Assembly (NCBI GenBank): GCA_035541255.1
Contig: DATKNR010000030.1
Span: 1-64,000, forward strand
Source of the DNA: JOPF136 sp035541255
GTDB taxonomy: Bacteria; Acidobacteriota; Terriglobia; Acidiferrales; UBA7541
Direction of reading: 5' to 3'
DNA length: 64,000 bases
The number at the start of each line of letters is the position of its first letter. Position 1 is the first letter of the stretch. The notes beneath the pieces are model-generated. The model saw nothing but the letters and a program-made list of their open reading frames with translations, was not told the DNA's origin and did not search any database. Both the position numbers and the translations under genes were made by a program. This document shows positions 1 through 8,494 of this stretch, one piece after another.

Positions 1-9
1 ACGGCGGGA

Positions 10-315
10 ATGGGTGTGGTGGCGGCGCAGTCGAACGACTTTGTGTGCGCGGGATGCGGGCAACACCTGGAAGTAACTACGGGCAGCCGAGTGGTGGCGT
101 CGGGCGTGGGCATTGTGGCCGGTTATTTTGCGCTGCGTGCGGCGCCGCCGGTGTATTCGACGCTGGGCTGGGCGGCTCCGGCGCTGTATGGGCTGCTGGC
201 CTATGGGTGCGTCTCGGCGCTGCTGCTGATGACCACGGCGGACCTGCGGCTGATCCCCGCGCCGGCCCAGCCTGCCGCGGAGGAGGCGCCCGCGGGCCAC
301 GGAGGGCACCACTAA
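10..315 (+). CDS. small membrane protein with N-terminal CxxC
   Basis: 101 aa, function not recognised. A Cys-x-x-Cys pair (C13, C16) suggests half of a zinc ribbon or a redox pair. It is followed by two hydrophobic stretches (about residues 28-46 and 52-76) that look like membrane spans, then a Pro/Ala-rich tail ending in Gly-His-Gly-Gly-His-His. The ATG at 10 follows a weak purine-rich GGCGGGA, but the true start could lie before the window edge. The following 150 bp hold no obvious gene. Confidence 0.5.
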   Translation: MGVVAAQSNDFVCAGCGQHLEVTTGSRVVASGVGIVAGYFALRAAPPVYSTLGWAAPALYGLLAYGCVSALLLMTTADLRLIPAPAQPAAEEAPAGHGGHH

Positions 316-469
316 CCGACTCGCAGATTAGGCCGCGGGCGAATACCGGCCGGGCGGACGTGGCGACTGCCTGCGATTCATCCCTAACCCGTGGGAATTC
401 AGAGGGCTAACGGTACCACCCCCAAAGTACTATTGTCCGGCATCAGCCGCCCTTTCACACTGTGGGCGT

Positions 470-781
470 ATGGCTCGCTATGCCAACTTTCTCGGGCGGC
501 GTGTCGAGGTTCACTACCGCGCCGGCGAGATTACGCTGCCCGCTACGGCTCTGCTCGTAGCGGATTCGGGCCGGTCCATCTTTCTGGAGGACCACTACGC
601 CCTCCGCGGGCGGACGCAGACGTTCCGCTGGGAGATCCCCTACAGTTGCATCCTGCGAATCGAAGAGAGCCGCAAGCCCGGAAATCCGGCGCAGGAATTC
701 AAGGCCGATCCGCCGATGCCGACGGAAGCTTCGACGGACCTGCGGTTGCTGCCCCTGCGCGATCCGATTGAAGAATCCTGA
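470..781 (+). CDS. hypothetical protein, 103 aa
   Basis: 103 aa soluble protein without signal peptide or membrane span, family not recognised. Alternating hydrophobic and charged residues in the first 70 residues suggest a small beta-rich fold; the C-terminal 30 residues are Pro-rich. Translation from the ATG at 470 keeps normal high-GC codon use. It stands alone, 128 bp ahead of the downstream dehydrogenase and on the same strand. The reading frame is supported only by its length and composition. Confidence 0.45.
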   Translation: MARYANFLGRRVEVHYRAGEITLPATALLVADSGRSIFLEDHYALRGRTQTFRWEIPYSCILRIEESRKPGNPAQEFKADPPMPTEASTDLRLLPLRDPIEES

Positions 782-908
782 CCGGAAGTTCCCTCTTACT
801 GGATTTCATCCCGCCTTCACGCCGAACTCCTCCCTTTGCCCGCGAAAAGGCCAGCGGGTATAGTGGCGCTTCGCACGGGCTGTGGAGCGTGCTGGGCGGA
901 GGAGTGAA

Positions 909-1778
909 ATGACGACACGAGTGGGTTTCATCGGACTGGGGCTGATGGGCAAGCCGATGGGGCTGAATCTGCTGAAGGCGAAATTTCCGCTGACGGTGTG
1001 GAACCGGACGCGGGCGCGCACGGAGCCGCTGGCCGCCGCGGGCGCGACTGTGGGAGCGACGCCGCGCGAGGTGGCGGAACGCTCCGACGTGGTGATCACC
1101 ATTGTGAGCGACCCGCCTGCGCTGGAGTCCGTGTTGTGGGGCGCGGACGGGGCGATGGACGGAATGAAGCGCGGGGGCCTGCTGATTGACTCGAGCACCG
1201 TCTCGCCGGCGCTGGCGCGGCGCGTGGCCGCCGATTGTGCGCAGCGCGGCATTGAATTTCTGGATGCGCCGGTGACGGGAGGAACGTGGGGAGCGGAAAA
1301 AGGCGAACTCGTCTTTATGATCGGGGGAAAAGCGGAAACCCTGGAGCGCGCGCGGCCCGTGTTCGAAGCCATGGGCAAACGATTTTTTCATCTGGGCGAA
1401 AATGGCGCGGGCCAGACGGTGAAGCTGGCGATGAACCTGATTCTCGCGCTCGAGGTGCAGGCGTTGTGCGAGGCGCTGGCGCTGGTAGCCGGCTCAGGCG
1501 TGCCGGGGCAGAAGCTGATTGAGGTGATGCAGGCGAGCATGGCGCGCGCGCCCGTGCTGGATGTGAAAGCTCCGCTGATCCTGGAGCACAAGTATGCGCC
1601 CAGCTTTCCGCTGCGTCTGATGCACAAAGACGTGGGCCTGGCGCTGGAACTGGGGAATCAGACGGGAGTGGCGCTGCCCGCGGCAGCCGCGGCGCGTGAG
1701 GTGTACAACTACGTGCTTGGCGCGGCGAAGGAAGACCTGGATTACGCCGCGATCGCGAAGTTCTGGGAGTCGCGCTGA
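909..1778 (+). CDS. NAD(P)-dependent oxidoreductase, 3-hydroxyisobutyrate dehydrogenase family
   Basis: 289 aa beta-hydroxyacid dehydrogenase, expected to oxidise a short 3-hydroxy acid or reduce its semialdehyde with NAD(P). The N-terminus carries the Rossmann motif GFIGLGLMGKPMG. The family substrate loop DAPVTGG lies near residue 120, and the catalytic Lys sits in GQTVKLAMN near residue 175, followed by the all-helical C-terminal domain. Length matches the family (about 290-300 aa). The ATG at 909 is chosen over an in-frame start at 882 because GGAGGAG ends five bases before it and the protein then begins directly with the Rossmann strand. Exact substrate (hydroxyisobutyrate, tartronate semialdehyde or succinic semialdehyde) cannot be told. 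Confidence 0.88.
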   Translation: MTTRVGFIGLGLMGKPMGLNLLKAKFPLTVWNRTRARTEPLAAAGATVGATPREVAERSDVVITIVSDPPALESVLWGADGAMDGMKRGGLLIDSSTVSPALARRVAADCAQRGIEFLDAPVTGGTWGAEKGELVFMIGGKAETLERARPVFEAMGKRFFHLGENGAGQTVKLAMNLILALEVQALCEALALVAGSGVPGQKLIEVMQASMARAPVLDVKAPLILEHKYAPSFPLRLMHKDVGLALELGNQTGVALPAAAAAREVYNYVLGAAKEDLDYAAIAKFWESR

Positions 1779-1788
1779 CCCGCTGGAC

Positions 1789-2805
1789 TTACGGCTGGGC
1801 CGTTTCCGGGAAGTAGCACATGGGCAGGTCGCGCGAGGTGCGCAGGCCGGCGTTGGCTTCGAGCAGGACGGGTATCGCGTTGACGGCGATGGCCGCGGTG
1901 GCCAGATCGCCGTGGGTGCCGCCGGGCACGGTCAATGTGAGGCTCGGCACTCCCTTCAGCTCGATGGTATCGATGGAAGAGCCCGCGCCGACGTACATCT
2001 TCAGCTCCATGTGAATCTTGTCCTGGCCGTCCTCGATGCCGCGGGCAATCTGCTGAACGCCGGCCACCTGACCGGCCTCAACGGTGAGAAATTCGGTGAC
2101 GACTCGTGCGGTGGCGATGACGGGCTCGATTTTCTCGATGATGTCGTCCAGTTCGTAGCCGAGGCCATCCGCGACCATGGCGACGGACTCGGGCAGGCCG
2201 TGATGCTTGAGGGTGCCCGCGGCGACTTGATTGCGAAATTCCTCGGGGTCGGTACCCGCGCCGATTTTTTTCTGGAGGGGTTCGCGGCGATTGGCGGCGT
2301 CGACCTGGCGCACGACGCGGACGGAGTCCACGCGCTGCGCGGCGGCGGCTGCGGTAAGGACGAGTTTGTCCATGATGAAGCCGGGGTTCACTCCGGTGCC
2401 CACGACGGCGACGCCCCATTCCTTCGCTTCGGCGTCGAGCTTGGCGCTGATTTCCGGATACTTGCGGAAGGGATAGGCGAGCTCCTCGCAGGTGGAGACG
2501 ACACAGCAGCCTGCCTGGATGCACTCAAAGAGCTGACCGGCGACCTCCTTCAGATAGGAGGAGGTGCAGTGCATGACGAGATCGACGCCCTGGCCGAGCG
2601 CCTCGGCGGCATCCGCATATACCTTGATTCCCCAGGGAGCGTCGTCAGCTCCGACGAGTTCGCCGAGGTCTTTTCCCACCTTGGCGGGATCCATATCGAT
2701 GGCCCCGGCGAGTTCCAGGGCATTTTTTGTGCGCATCAGCCGAACGATGGCGGCGCCGATTGGGCCGACACCATACTGCACCACACGAATTTTGCGCTTC
2801 GCCAT
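1789..2805 (-). CDS. DapB-like NAD(P)H dehydrogenase (2,4-diaminopentanoate dehydrogenase-like)
   Basis: 338 aa with an N-terminal Rossmann domain (VVQYGVGPIGAAIV near residue 9) like dihydrodipicolinate reductase, followed by a longer C-terminal domain. The length and the segment TGVNPGFIMDKLV resemble the 2,4-diaminopentanoate dehydrogenase/Ord-like branch rather than true DapB (about 270 aa). It faces the upstream dehydrogenase tail to tail with a 10 bp gap. No ornithine fermentation genes surround it, so a role in amino-acid or amine oxidation is only a family-based guess. Confidence 0.72.
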   Translation of the reverse strand: MAKRKIRVVQYGVGPIGAAIVRLMRTKNALELAGAIDMDPAKVGKDLGELVGADDAPWGIKVYADAAEALGQGVDLVMHCTSSYLKEVAGQLFECIQAGCCVVSTCEELAYPFRKYPEISAKLDAEAKEWGVAVVGTGVNPGFIMDKLVLTAAAAAQRVDSVRVVRQVDAANRREPLQKKIGAGTDPEEFRNQVAAGTLKHHGLPESVAMVADGLGYELDDIIEKIEPVIATARVVTEFLTVEAGQVAGVQQIARGIEDGQDKIHMELKMYVGAGSSIDTIELKGVPSLTLTVPGGTHGDLATAAIAVNAIPVLLEANAGLRTSRDLPMCYFPETAQP

Positions 2806-3030
2806 GCTCTCCTCTGGATTGCGGGGCCGCGCCGGACTCTCCTCCGCGGTTGGCCCGAGAAATGAGCCCCTACGATATCGGATACCCCCCTCCTGTTCAA
2901 CCCAAATCCGGGCAATTGCACGACTTGCCGCGTCCCGCGGGACACGCCATACTCAACACGCACGGCGGAACATGGATTGCCGCAGGGCGGAGCCCATCGC
3001 CACGGCGTCTGGCCGCCGGAGGAGGGAGTC

Positions 3031-3321
3031 GTGAGCCGCCAGAAGCTCCCGGAAACGGAAATCAGTGCAGCGCTCGCCGGACTGCAAGGATGGAGCTACC
3101 GAAGTGGAAAGCTGCACCGGGAATTCACGTTTGAGAATTTTGTGCAGGCCTGGGGATTCATGTCCAGTTGCGCGCTGGTGGCGGAGGCAATGAACCACCA
3201 CCCGGATTGGTCCAATGTGTGGAACCGCGTGAGTGTGGACCTCGCGACGCACGACGCCGGCGGGATTACGCAGAACGACATCGAACTGGCCCGCCGCATG
3301 AACCAGATTCACGGGAAGTGA
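3031..3321 (+). CDS. phhB: 4a-hydroxytetrahydrobiopterin dehydratase (PCD/DCoH)
   Basis: 96 aa, the usual size for pterin-4a-carbinolamine dehydratases, which recycle the pterin cofactor of aromatic amino acid hydroxylases. The signature region AEAMNHHPDWSNVWNRV with the two conserved His residues is present near residue 55. The GTG at 3031 is preferred because GGAGGAGGG stands just upstream; an in-frame ATG at 2977 would add an atypical basic extension. No phenylalanine hydroxylase is nearby, so the substrate partner is elsewhere or the protein has the molybdopterin-related role proposed for some bacterial homologues. The next gene begins inside its stop codon. Confidence 0.87.
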   Translation: MSRQKLPETEISAALAGLQGWSYRSGKLHREFTFENFVQAWGFMSSCALVAEAMNHHPDWSNVWNRVSVDLATHDAGGITQNDIELARRMNQIHGK

Positions 3322-4352
3322 CTACGGGAAGTGAATCCGAATTGAACGGCGCGAAGAAGGGCCGAGGCTGGAAGTCCATCGGAGCGCTCACACGCCTTGC
3401 CGTCGGCCTGGGTATCCTGGCGCTGCTGTTCGTCCTGCTCCCCCGCGAGCGTATCTGGACCGCCATCCGCAGCATCCCCCCGTCACTGTGGCTGATGGTG
3501 CTGGCGGGCTATCTGGCGGCGCATTTCCTGGGAGCAATGAAGTACCGGATGATGGTGAATCTGGGCGGGGCGGAGCTCAGCTTTCCGCAGGCTGCGCAAT
3601 GTTATTTTGGCGGCCTGTTTGGAACCCTTTTTCTTCCCTCCATAGTGGGCGGCGATGTGGTGCGCGTGGGCGTGGGACTGCGCATGGCGCGACATCGGGC
3701 GGGCTTCCTTCTGGGAAGCCTGATGGACCGGCTGATGGACATCCTGGCCCTGGTGTTGATGATCTCAGCGGCGATCCTCCTGCTTCCCGGCGAGCTGGAG
3801 CCGCGCAGCCGGCGCATGTTTCTGCTGTCAGTGGGCGGAGTAGTCCTTGCGTTTCTGGCGGCAACGGCTGCGCTGGCCGCGCTCCCCGTGGGACGTTTCT
3901 CGATGCGCTTGCGCCGGAAACTTGTGCGGCTGCGGCAGGCGGGACGTTCGATGCAGCAGCGGCCGCAGGTGGTGGTGGCGGCGCTGGCGGGCGGAGTGGT
4001 GGTGCAATCGTCATTTGTGCTGCTGACGGCGGTGCTGGGCGAAGCCTGCGGATTGCATCTGCGGGTGCGCGTGTGGTTCCTGGCCTGGCCGCTGGCCAAA
4101 CTGGCCGCGCTTGTGCCGCTCTCGCAGGGAGGGCTGGGTGTGCGGGAAGCGGCGCTGGCCGCGGTGTTGCTGCCGTTTGGGGCGCCCGCCGCCCTCACTG
4201 TGGCCGTGGGCCTCGTGTGGCAGACGCAGATTTATGCCGGCGGACTGATCTCCGGACTGATCGGTCTTGCCGCCCGGCGGATTTCCGGCCGCGTTCCGCG
4301 GCAGGAAGACGGAGTGGCTGCGGCACGATTGAAATCGGAGGGACAGCTGTAG
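3318..4352 (+). CDS. YbhN/lysylphosphatidylglycerol synthase-like integral membrane protein
   Basis: About 344 aa, polytopic membrane protein of the UPF0104 (YbhN/AglD/MprF N-terminal) family, with six to eight hydrophobic segments between residues 20 and 320. Family marks include the FGGLFGTLFLPSIVGGDVVR block and the later LSQGGLGVREAAL block. Members act in lipid flipping or lipid-linked transfer, but this homologue has no catalytic domain and its substrate is unknown. GTG at 3318 overlaps the stop codon of the pterin dehydratase by 4 bp, suggesting translational coupling; a TTG at 3342 is the alternative start. Confidence 0.8.
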   Translation: MTTGSESELNGAKKGRGWKSIGALTRLAVGLGILALLFVLLPRERIWTAIRSIPPSLWLMVLAGYLAAHFLGAMKYRMMVNLGGAELSFPQAAQCYFGGLFGTLFLPSIVGGDVVRVGVGLRMARHRAGFLLGSLMDRLMDILALVLMISAAILLLPGELEPRSRRMFLLSVGGVVLAFLAATAALAALPVGRFSMRLRRKLVRLRQAGRSMQQRPQVVVAALAGGVVVQSSFVLLTAVLGEACGLHLRVRVWFLAWPLAKLAALVPLSQGGLGVREAALAAVLLPFGAPAALTVAVGLVWQTQIYAGGLISGLIGLAARRISGRVPRQEDGVAAARLKSEGQL

Positions 4353-4377
4353 GACCTGTCCGGCCGGACAGAAGGCT

Positions 4378-5124
4378 TTACTTGAGAGCAACGGCGAACA
4401 GCTCAGCCAGCTTTTGAAATGCACGTTCCGCCTGAGGTTCGTTGTAGGCGCGGCTATCGGGAACAGTCCAGCCGTGCAAAGCGCCCGCGTAGGTCTCACT
4501 AACGAAGCAGCCGCCCCAGGAACGGAGCTCAACCTCGAGTTTCGCAATGGCTTCGGCGGGCATGGTGCGATCCGCGTCGGCGTGCGCGAAGTAGAGTCGC
4601 GCCTTCACTCGCGGCAGCACCGAGTGCGGACTGGCGGGCGCGTCCGTGGCCAGCCCGCCACCGTGAAACGACGCGGCTGCGGCAATCCGATCCGGGCGGG
4701 CCGCGGCCGCGCGGAGCGCCATACTGCCGGTGAAGCAGTAGCCCACCACCCCCATGCCTCCGGGCCGCACGATGGACTGTCCGGCGAGGAAATCCACGTA
4801 GGCGGACGCATCGTCTTCCATGGCACCGGGCGTGAGCGGGGCCGCGAGTTCGCGGATCCGATTCATCGTCTTCTCATTCCTGATGTCGGCCGGAAGATGG
4901 AAGAGCGGGGGTTTGCCCGCGCGGTAGAAAATGTTGGGCTGCAGGACGCAATATCCTGAGGCCGCGAGCCGAGCAGCCATGCTGCTGGCCGCGGAACGAA
5001 TTCCGAAGATGTCCGTAAGATGAAGGACGCCAGGCCAGGGCCCCGCACCCACGGGCGAGAAGAGCAGGCCGCCCGCGACGCCCTCCGCGGCGGGAATTTC
5101 CACGGATTGTTCATTCACCTGCAT
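4378..5124 (-). CDS. dienelactone hydrolase family protein
   Basis: 248 aa alpha/beta hydrolase of the dienelactone hydrolase family. The nucleophile is Cys in VVGYCFTGSMAL (the DLH hallmark Gly-x-Cys-x-Gly), the acid lies in FAHADADRTMP and the His in GALHGW. These enzymes open lactone or ester rings in the cytoplasm; without neighbouring aromatic degradation genes the substrate is open. The ATG at 5124 follows GGAGG at a normal distance and is preferred over the ATG at 5160. It lies tail to tail with the YbhN-like gene. Confidence 0.85.
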   Translation of the reverse strand: MQVNEQSVEIPAAEGVAGGLLFSPVGAGPWPGVLHLTDIFGIRSAASSMAARLAASGYCVLQPNIFYRAGKPPLFHLPADIRNEKTMNRIRELAAPLTPGAMEDDASAYVDFLAGQSIVRPGGMGVVGYCFTGSMALRAAAARPDRIAAAASFHGGGLATDAPASPHSVLPRVKARLYFAHADADRTMPAEAIAKLEVELRSWGGCFVSETYAGALHGWTVPDSRAYNEPQAERAFQKLAELFAVALK

Positions 5125-5207
5125 GCCGGGCCTCCGGACGGAGAATCCACCCTGCGGCATTCAGCCACGGGGATTTCCCCTGGTGCGGAAGATTCGGCGC
5201 GCGCCGT

Positions 5208-6563
5208 TCAGGTTGCGTTTTTCTTCCTGTAGTCCGCCAGAACGCTGGTGAAGCGGTCGAGGTCCGCGGGGCTGTTGTAGATGTGCGTGCTGATGCGGAG
5301 GCGGGAGGGAGAGGTGCCGCGGCAGCGCATCTTTTGCTCCGTATAAGCCCACTTCTCGAACTTCATGCGGTCGAAGCCGGGGAAATCCACGGAGCAGATG
5401 CCCGCGGTGAACTCTTCTCCAGGGGCAGACTGGAGCACTGCGCCGGGCATCGCGCCCACGGAGGCCTTGACGCGGGCGTGCAACTGCCGGATTCGGCGTT
5501 CAATGCGCTCCGGTCCAATCGTCTGCCAGAACTGAATGGCGCCCATCAGGCCGGCGAGAATGCACACGCTGGTGCTGCCGAACTGCATGAGCCGCGCAGC
5601 GTGGTTTTTGTAATCATCCCATCCACCGGTGACGACGGTGCCCCACAACTGGTCGCTCGCCCCTTCACGGATGTAGAGGATGCCGATGCCCTTGGGCGAC
5701 AGCAGCCATTTGTGGGGCGTGGTGATGTAGAAGTCACATCCGATGTCGTGCAGGCGGATGGGAAGCTGGCCGATCACGTGGGCGCCGTCGATGAACGACA
5801 AAATGTAATTCTGGCGCGCCCAGGCGCAGAGCTCGCGAACGGGGAGCACGGTGCCCGTCATCGTGGTGATGTGGCTGGCCATCACCACGCGCGTCCGCGG
5901 AGTGCGGGCGGCTTCAAACAGATCCAGGATCTGCTGTTTTGTGGCGGGCGGCTTTGGGAGCGTCACTTCACGCACGACGACCCCGTACCGTTTCTGTTTC
6001 AGCAGCCAGGGGCTCTTCCCGCTGCCGTGCTCTTCATCCGTGTAGATCACCTCGTCGCCCGGCTTCAGGTCCAGACCGTTGGCGATGTAGTTGAGCCCTT
6101 CGGTGGCGTTGCGCACGAGCGCGATCTCATCCATTTTCGCGCCGACAAAATCCGCGACCGGCTTGCGGTACTCATCCCACGGTCCATAGCCCCAGAGCGG
6201 GTACTGCTCCGGGTCGTCGGACGATTCCATCTGTTCTTCCTTCAGGATGCTCTCGAAGTAGGCGCGAAGCACGGGCAGGGGGCACGAGCCATTGGTTCCG
6301 TTATTGAGGTAGATAAAACCGGGACGGAAGGTCCACTGCTTTTGCAGATCCGCCCAATAGGCTTCCGGATCGCGGGCGAAGAGGGAATCGGCAGGCATGG
6401 CGGGCTGAGGCCGGCACAGAAACTGTTCAATGAGACCCTCCGGCTGCACATCGGCATTGGAGGCAGGAGAGCGGCGCGTTGGCGCGTTGATTCCGCTCCA
6501 ACCGAGCGGCGGCACGACCGCAGCAGCTCCCAGAAATCCCAGCAATTCGCGACGATTCATCAT
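5208..6563 (-). CDS. exported class V aminotransferase (cysteine desulfurase/isopenicillin epimerase-like)
   Basis: 451 aa PLP enzyme of aminotransferase class V. The N-terminus MMNRRELLGFLGAAA has a twin Arg and a hydrophobic stretch like a Tat signal, so export is likely, which is unusual for this fold. The PLP Lys is in ITTPHKWLLSPKG; upstream are the pocket motifs EHGSGKSPW and SFIDGAHVIG. Overall it resembles isopenicillin-N epimerase-like or selenocysteine lyase-like proteins of Acidobacteriota. Two adjacent ATG codons (6563, 6560) follow a GGGGGGA ribosome site. Substrate unknown. Confidence 0.82.
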   Translation of the reverse strand: MMNRRELLGFLGAAAVVPPLGWSGINAPTRRSPASNADVQPEGLIEQFLCRPQPAMPADSLFARDPEAYWADLQKQWTFRPGFIYLNNGTNGSCPLPVLRAYFESILKEEQMESSDDPEQYPLWGYGPWDEYRKPVADFVGAKMDEIALVRNATEGLNYIANGLDLKPGDEVIYTDEEHGSGKSPWLLKQKRYGVVVREVTLPKPPATKQQILDLFEAARTPRTRVVMASHITTMTGTVLPVRELCAWARQNYILSFIDGAHVIGQLPIRLHDIGCDFYITTPHKWLLSPKGIGILYIREGASDQLWGTVVTGGWDDYKNHAARLMQFGSTSVCILAGLMGAIQFWQTIGPERIERRIRQLHARVKASVGAMPGAVLQSAPGEEFTAGICSVDFPGFDRMKFEKWAYTEQKMRCRGTSPSRLRISTHIYNSPADLDRFTSVLADYRKKNAT

Positions 6564-6664
6564 GGAATCCCCCCGGCGAACAGCCGCGAGGGCGCGGGGC
6601 GGCGCTCGTCCGCGGCGGAGCATAACAGAACTTCGGCGCTGCGTCAGTGCCGGCGAAAGGAATT

Positions 6665-7369
6665 TCAGGATGCGGCGGCGCGTCGCTGGCGATGGAAGGA
6701 TTCCAGCTCAGTGTTGGCGCGCACGATGGTTTCGAGTTTGGCGATTACGCGTTCGAGCTGCGCGCCAGGGATCGAGAAATACATCTCATCATCGCGCAGG
6801 CCGGTGTAGACGCGGTTGCCGATGCAGCCGGCACTGGCCGCAGCCTGTCCATGGTCCGCAGTGACGGGGATGAACGCGCACGTGGGACGTCCCATCACTC
6901 CTTCATGAACCGGAGCGCCGGCTGCCGCCGCGGCTTCCGCGAGCAACATGATGGCGCGCGCGTTGCCGCGAACCAGCACCGCGTCCGGCGGGAAGGTGGC
7001 CGCATCGAGCGGGGCGTATGACGCAATCTTCATAGGCTTGCGCCGCTGGGGAATCTGCGGAATCTCCTCCATCCGGATGTATTCGAGCTGCACCATGGTG
7101 CCGACCATCCCTTCGAGCTCCTTCTGTTTCTCGGGCGGCATAGGGACGTTGTGCGTGTGGGAACCCACCGGACAACCCCAATGGTCCTGAGCCTCCGTAT
7201 AGAACGACCGGCCCTCGGCCGCGAGCTTCCAGTAGCTGCATCCGGAGGCGGCGGACTTATCAATGCGCGTGAGGCCAGCCGGCGGCGCATCCGAAAAGGC
7301 GACTGCCACGGGACGGCTCTCGAGGTGCAGAAGCGCGGCCAGGCGCGAAGAAGACGCAGGGGCATTCAT
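6665..7369 (-). CDS. DUF169 family protein
   Basis: 234 aa protein matching the DUF169 (COG2043) pattern: an N-terminal segment that begins with a substrate-binding-like fold (SRPVAVAFSD), a conserved central CPVGSHTHN region, and late conserved CAFIPVTADHGQAAASAGCIGNR-type residues including two Cys. The biochemical function of the family is unknown. The ATG at 7369 is chosen because AAGGAGA sits seven bases upstream; the longer frame to 7453 has no ribosome site. It is divergent from the downstream DinB gene. Confidence 0.75.
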   Translation of the reverse strand: MNAPASSSRLAALLHLESRPVAVAFSDAPPAGLTRIDKSAASGCSYWKLAAEGRSFYTEAQDHWGCPVGSHTHNVPMPPEKQKELEGMVGTMVQLEYIRMEEIPQIPQRRKPMKIASYAPLDAATFPPDAVLVRGNARAIMLLAEAAAAAGAPVHEGVMGRPTCAFIPVTADHGQAAASAGCIGNRVYTGLRDDEMYFSIPGAQLERVIAKLETIVRANTELESFHRQRRAAAS

Positions 7370-7540
7370 AAAATTCTCCTTACTCGCGCCGCCCGCAGGG
7401 GGTGGGTTCGCATCCCGCAGCAGCGCGAGGCACGCCGGAGTATAGCGGAACATGGCCCGGACCGCGAAATTCCACGGTGCTGCTATGATTCAGCTTTTCC
7501 GCAGGCAGAAAGCGCGGGGCAGCCGCGCGCAGGAGGGACT

Positions 7541-8053
7541 GTGAAGAGAAGCCGCCTCAGGAAGCATCCGTCAGCATCGATTCGTTTTCTTCTGGAAGCG
7601 CTCGACCAGGCCTACGATCAGCAGGCTTGGCACGGCACCAACTTGCGAGGCAGCTTGCGCGGACTGACGTGGGCTGAAGCGCTTTGGCGCCCCGCGCCGG
7701 GGCGGCACAACATGTGGGAAGAGGTGTTGCACGCAGCTTATTGGAAATACTCCGTCCGCCAGCGACTGACGGGCGGAAAGCGGGGAACGTTTCCATTGAA
7801 AGGGAGCAACTGGTTTCCTTCTCCCGCATCGCCCGCCGGAACAGCTGAGTGGAATCAGGCATTGCGGTTGCTCAAAGAATCCCACCATTCGCTGCGGCAG
7901 GCGGTTTCGGAGTTTCCGGTGGCGCAGATCGAACGGCGCTTGCCTGGCTCGAAGTGGTCAGCGTTTGACCTCATTGTGGGTGCAGCCTTTCACGATATCT
8001 ATCACGCCGGTCAGATCCAGCTTCTCAAGCGGCTCCAGAAAAACTCGACGTGA
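7541..8053 (+). CDS. DinB-like four-helix metalloprotein
   Basis: 170 aa protein of the DinB/YfiT superfamily, a four-helix bundle with a metal site of three His. The likely ligands are in the HNMWEEVLHAAYWK helix and in FHDIYHAGQIQLLK near the C-terminus. The family includes thiol-dependent transferases (mycothiol or bacillithiol S-transferases), but many members have no known substrate. The GTG at 7541 follows AGGAGGGACT, an excellent ribosome site; longer in-frame extensions overlap the divergent DUF169 gene. Confidence 0.8.
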   Translation: MKRSRLRKHPSASIRFLLEALDQAYDQQAWHGTNLRGSLRGLTWAEALWRPAPGRHNMWEEVLHAAYWKYSVRQRLTGGKRGTFPLKGSNWFPSPASPAGTAEWNQALRLLKESHHSLRQAVSEFPVAQIERRLPGSKWSAFDLIVGAAFHDIYHAGQIQLLKRLQKNST

Positions 8054-8494
8054 GCGCCCGCGCTGCGTTTTCGTGGGACCTCCGGATTTCACCCGTTGCA
8101 GGAATCCGATCCGGGTGCAGCGTCATGGCAGTTCCGCGACGCGCCTCATCCCGTCTAAATTTCATCTAAACCGCCGGAGTACGGCCTATGCCCAAGGCCA
8201 CGCCACCTAGAAGGAGCAGTGCGAGGAATTTTTCCTGCAAGAAAAGGAAGATCCCGCTTCCGGGGCCTGCGAGGCGGGGCTTGCACCTCACGAATTCTGG
8301 TAGGTATCTACAAAAAAACGAATATGGAAGTGCAACCGTAGATGTTTCCATCTCAACCATACCGCATAAGATTTCGTCACTTTGAGTGAACGCGCGCAGC
8401 GGTTCTTGCGTCTAAGTGTTTAGAGAAGTTTTTCCCGGCATCGCCGTCTTCGTCCCCAGGGCGCGCAGATTGCACATGTGGAGGGGTGGTTCCT
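8054..8494. other. 441 bp intergenic region, no convincing gene
   Basis: No open frame here has a ribosome site and plausible composition. A frame of 65 codons at 8188-8385 is Arg/Ser-rich and starts without a ribosome site. The stretch near 8300-8400 is lower in GC than its surroundings and probably holds the promoter of the wHTH-TPR gene, but no clear -35/-10 pair stands out. Confidence 0.4.

Noticed and set aside
5283..6809. 508-codon plus-strand frame opposite the aminotransferase gene
   Set aside because: The minus-strand gene has a PLP Lys motif and a Tat-like signal; the antisense frame has His/Arg/Ala-rich shadow composition.
8188..8385. 65-codon plus-strand frame before the wHTH-TPR gene
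   Set aside because: No ribosome site, unusual composition and no recognisable family.
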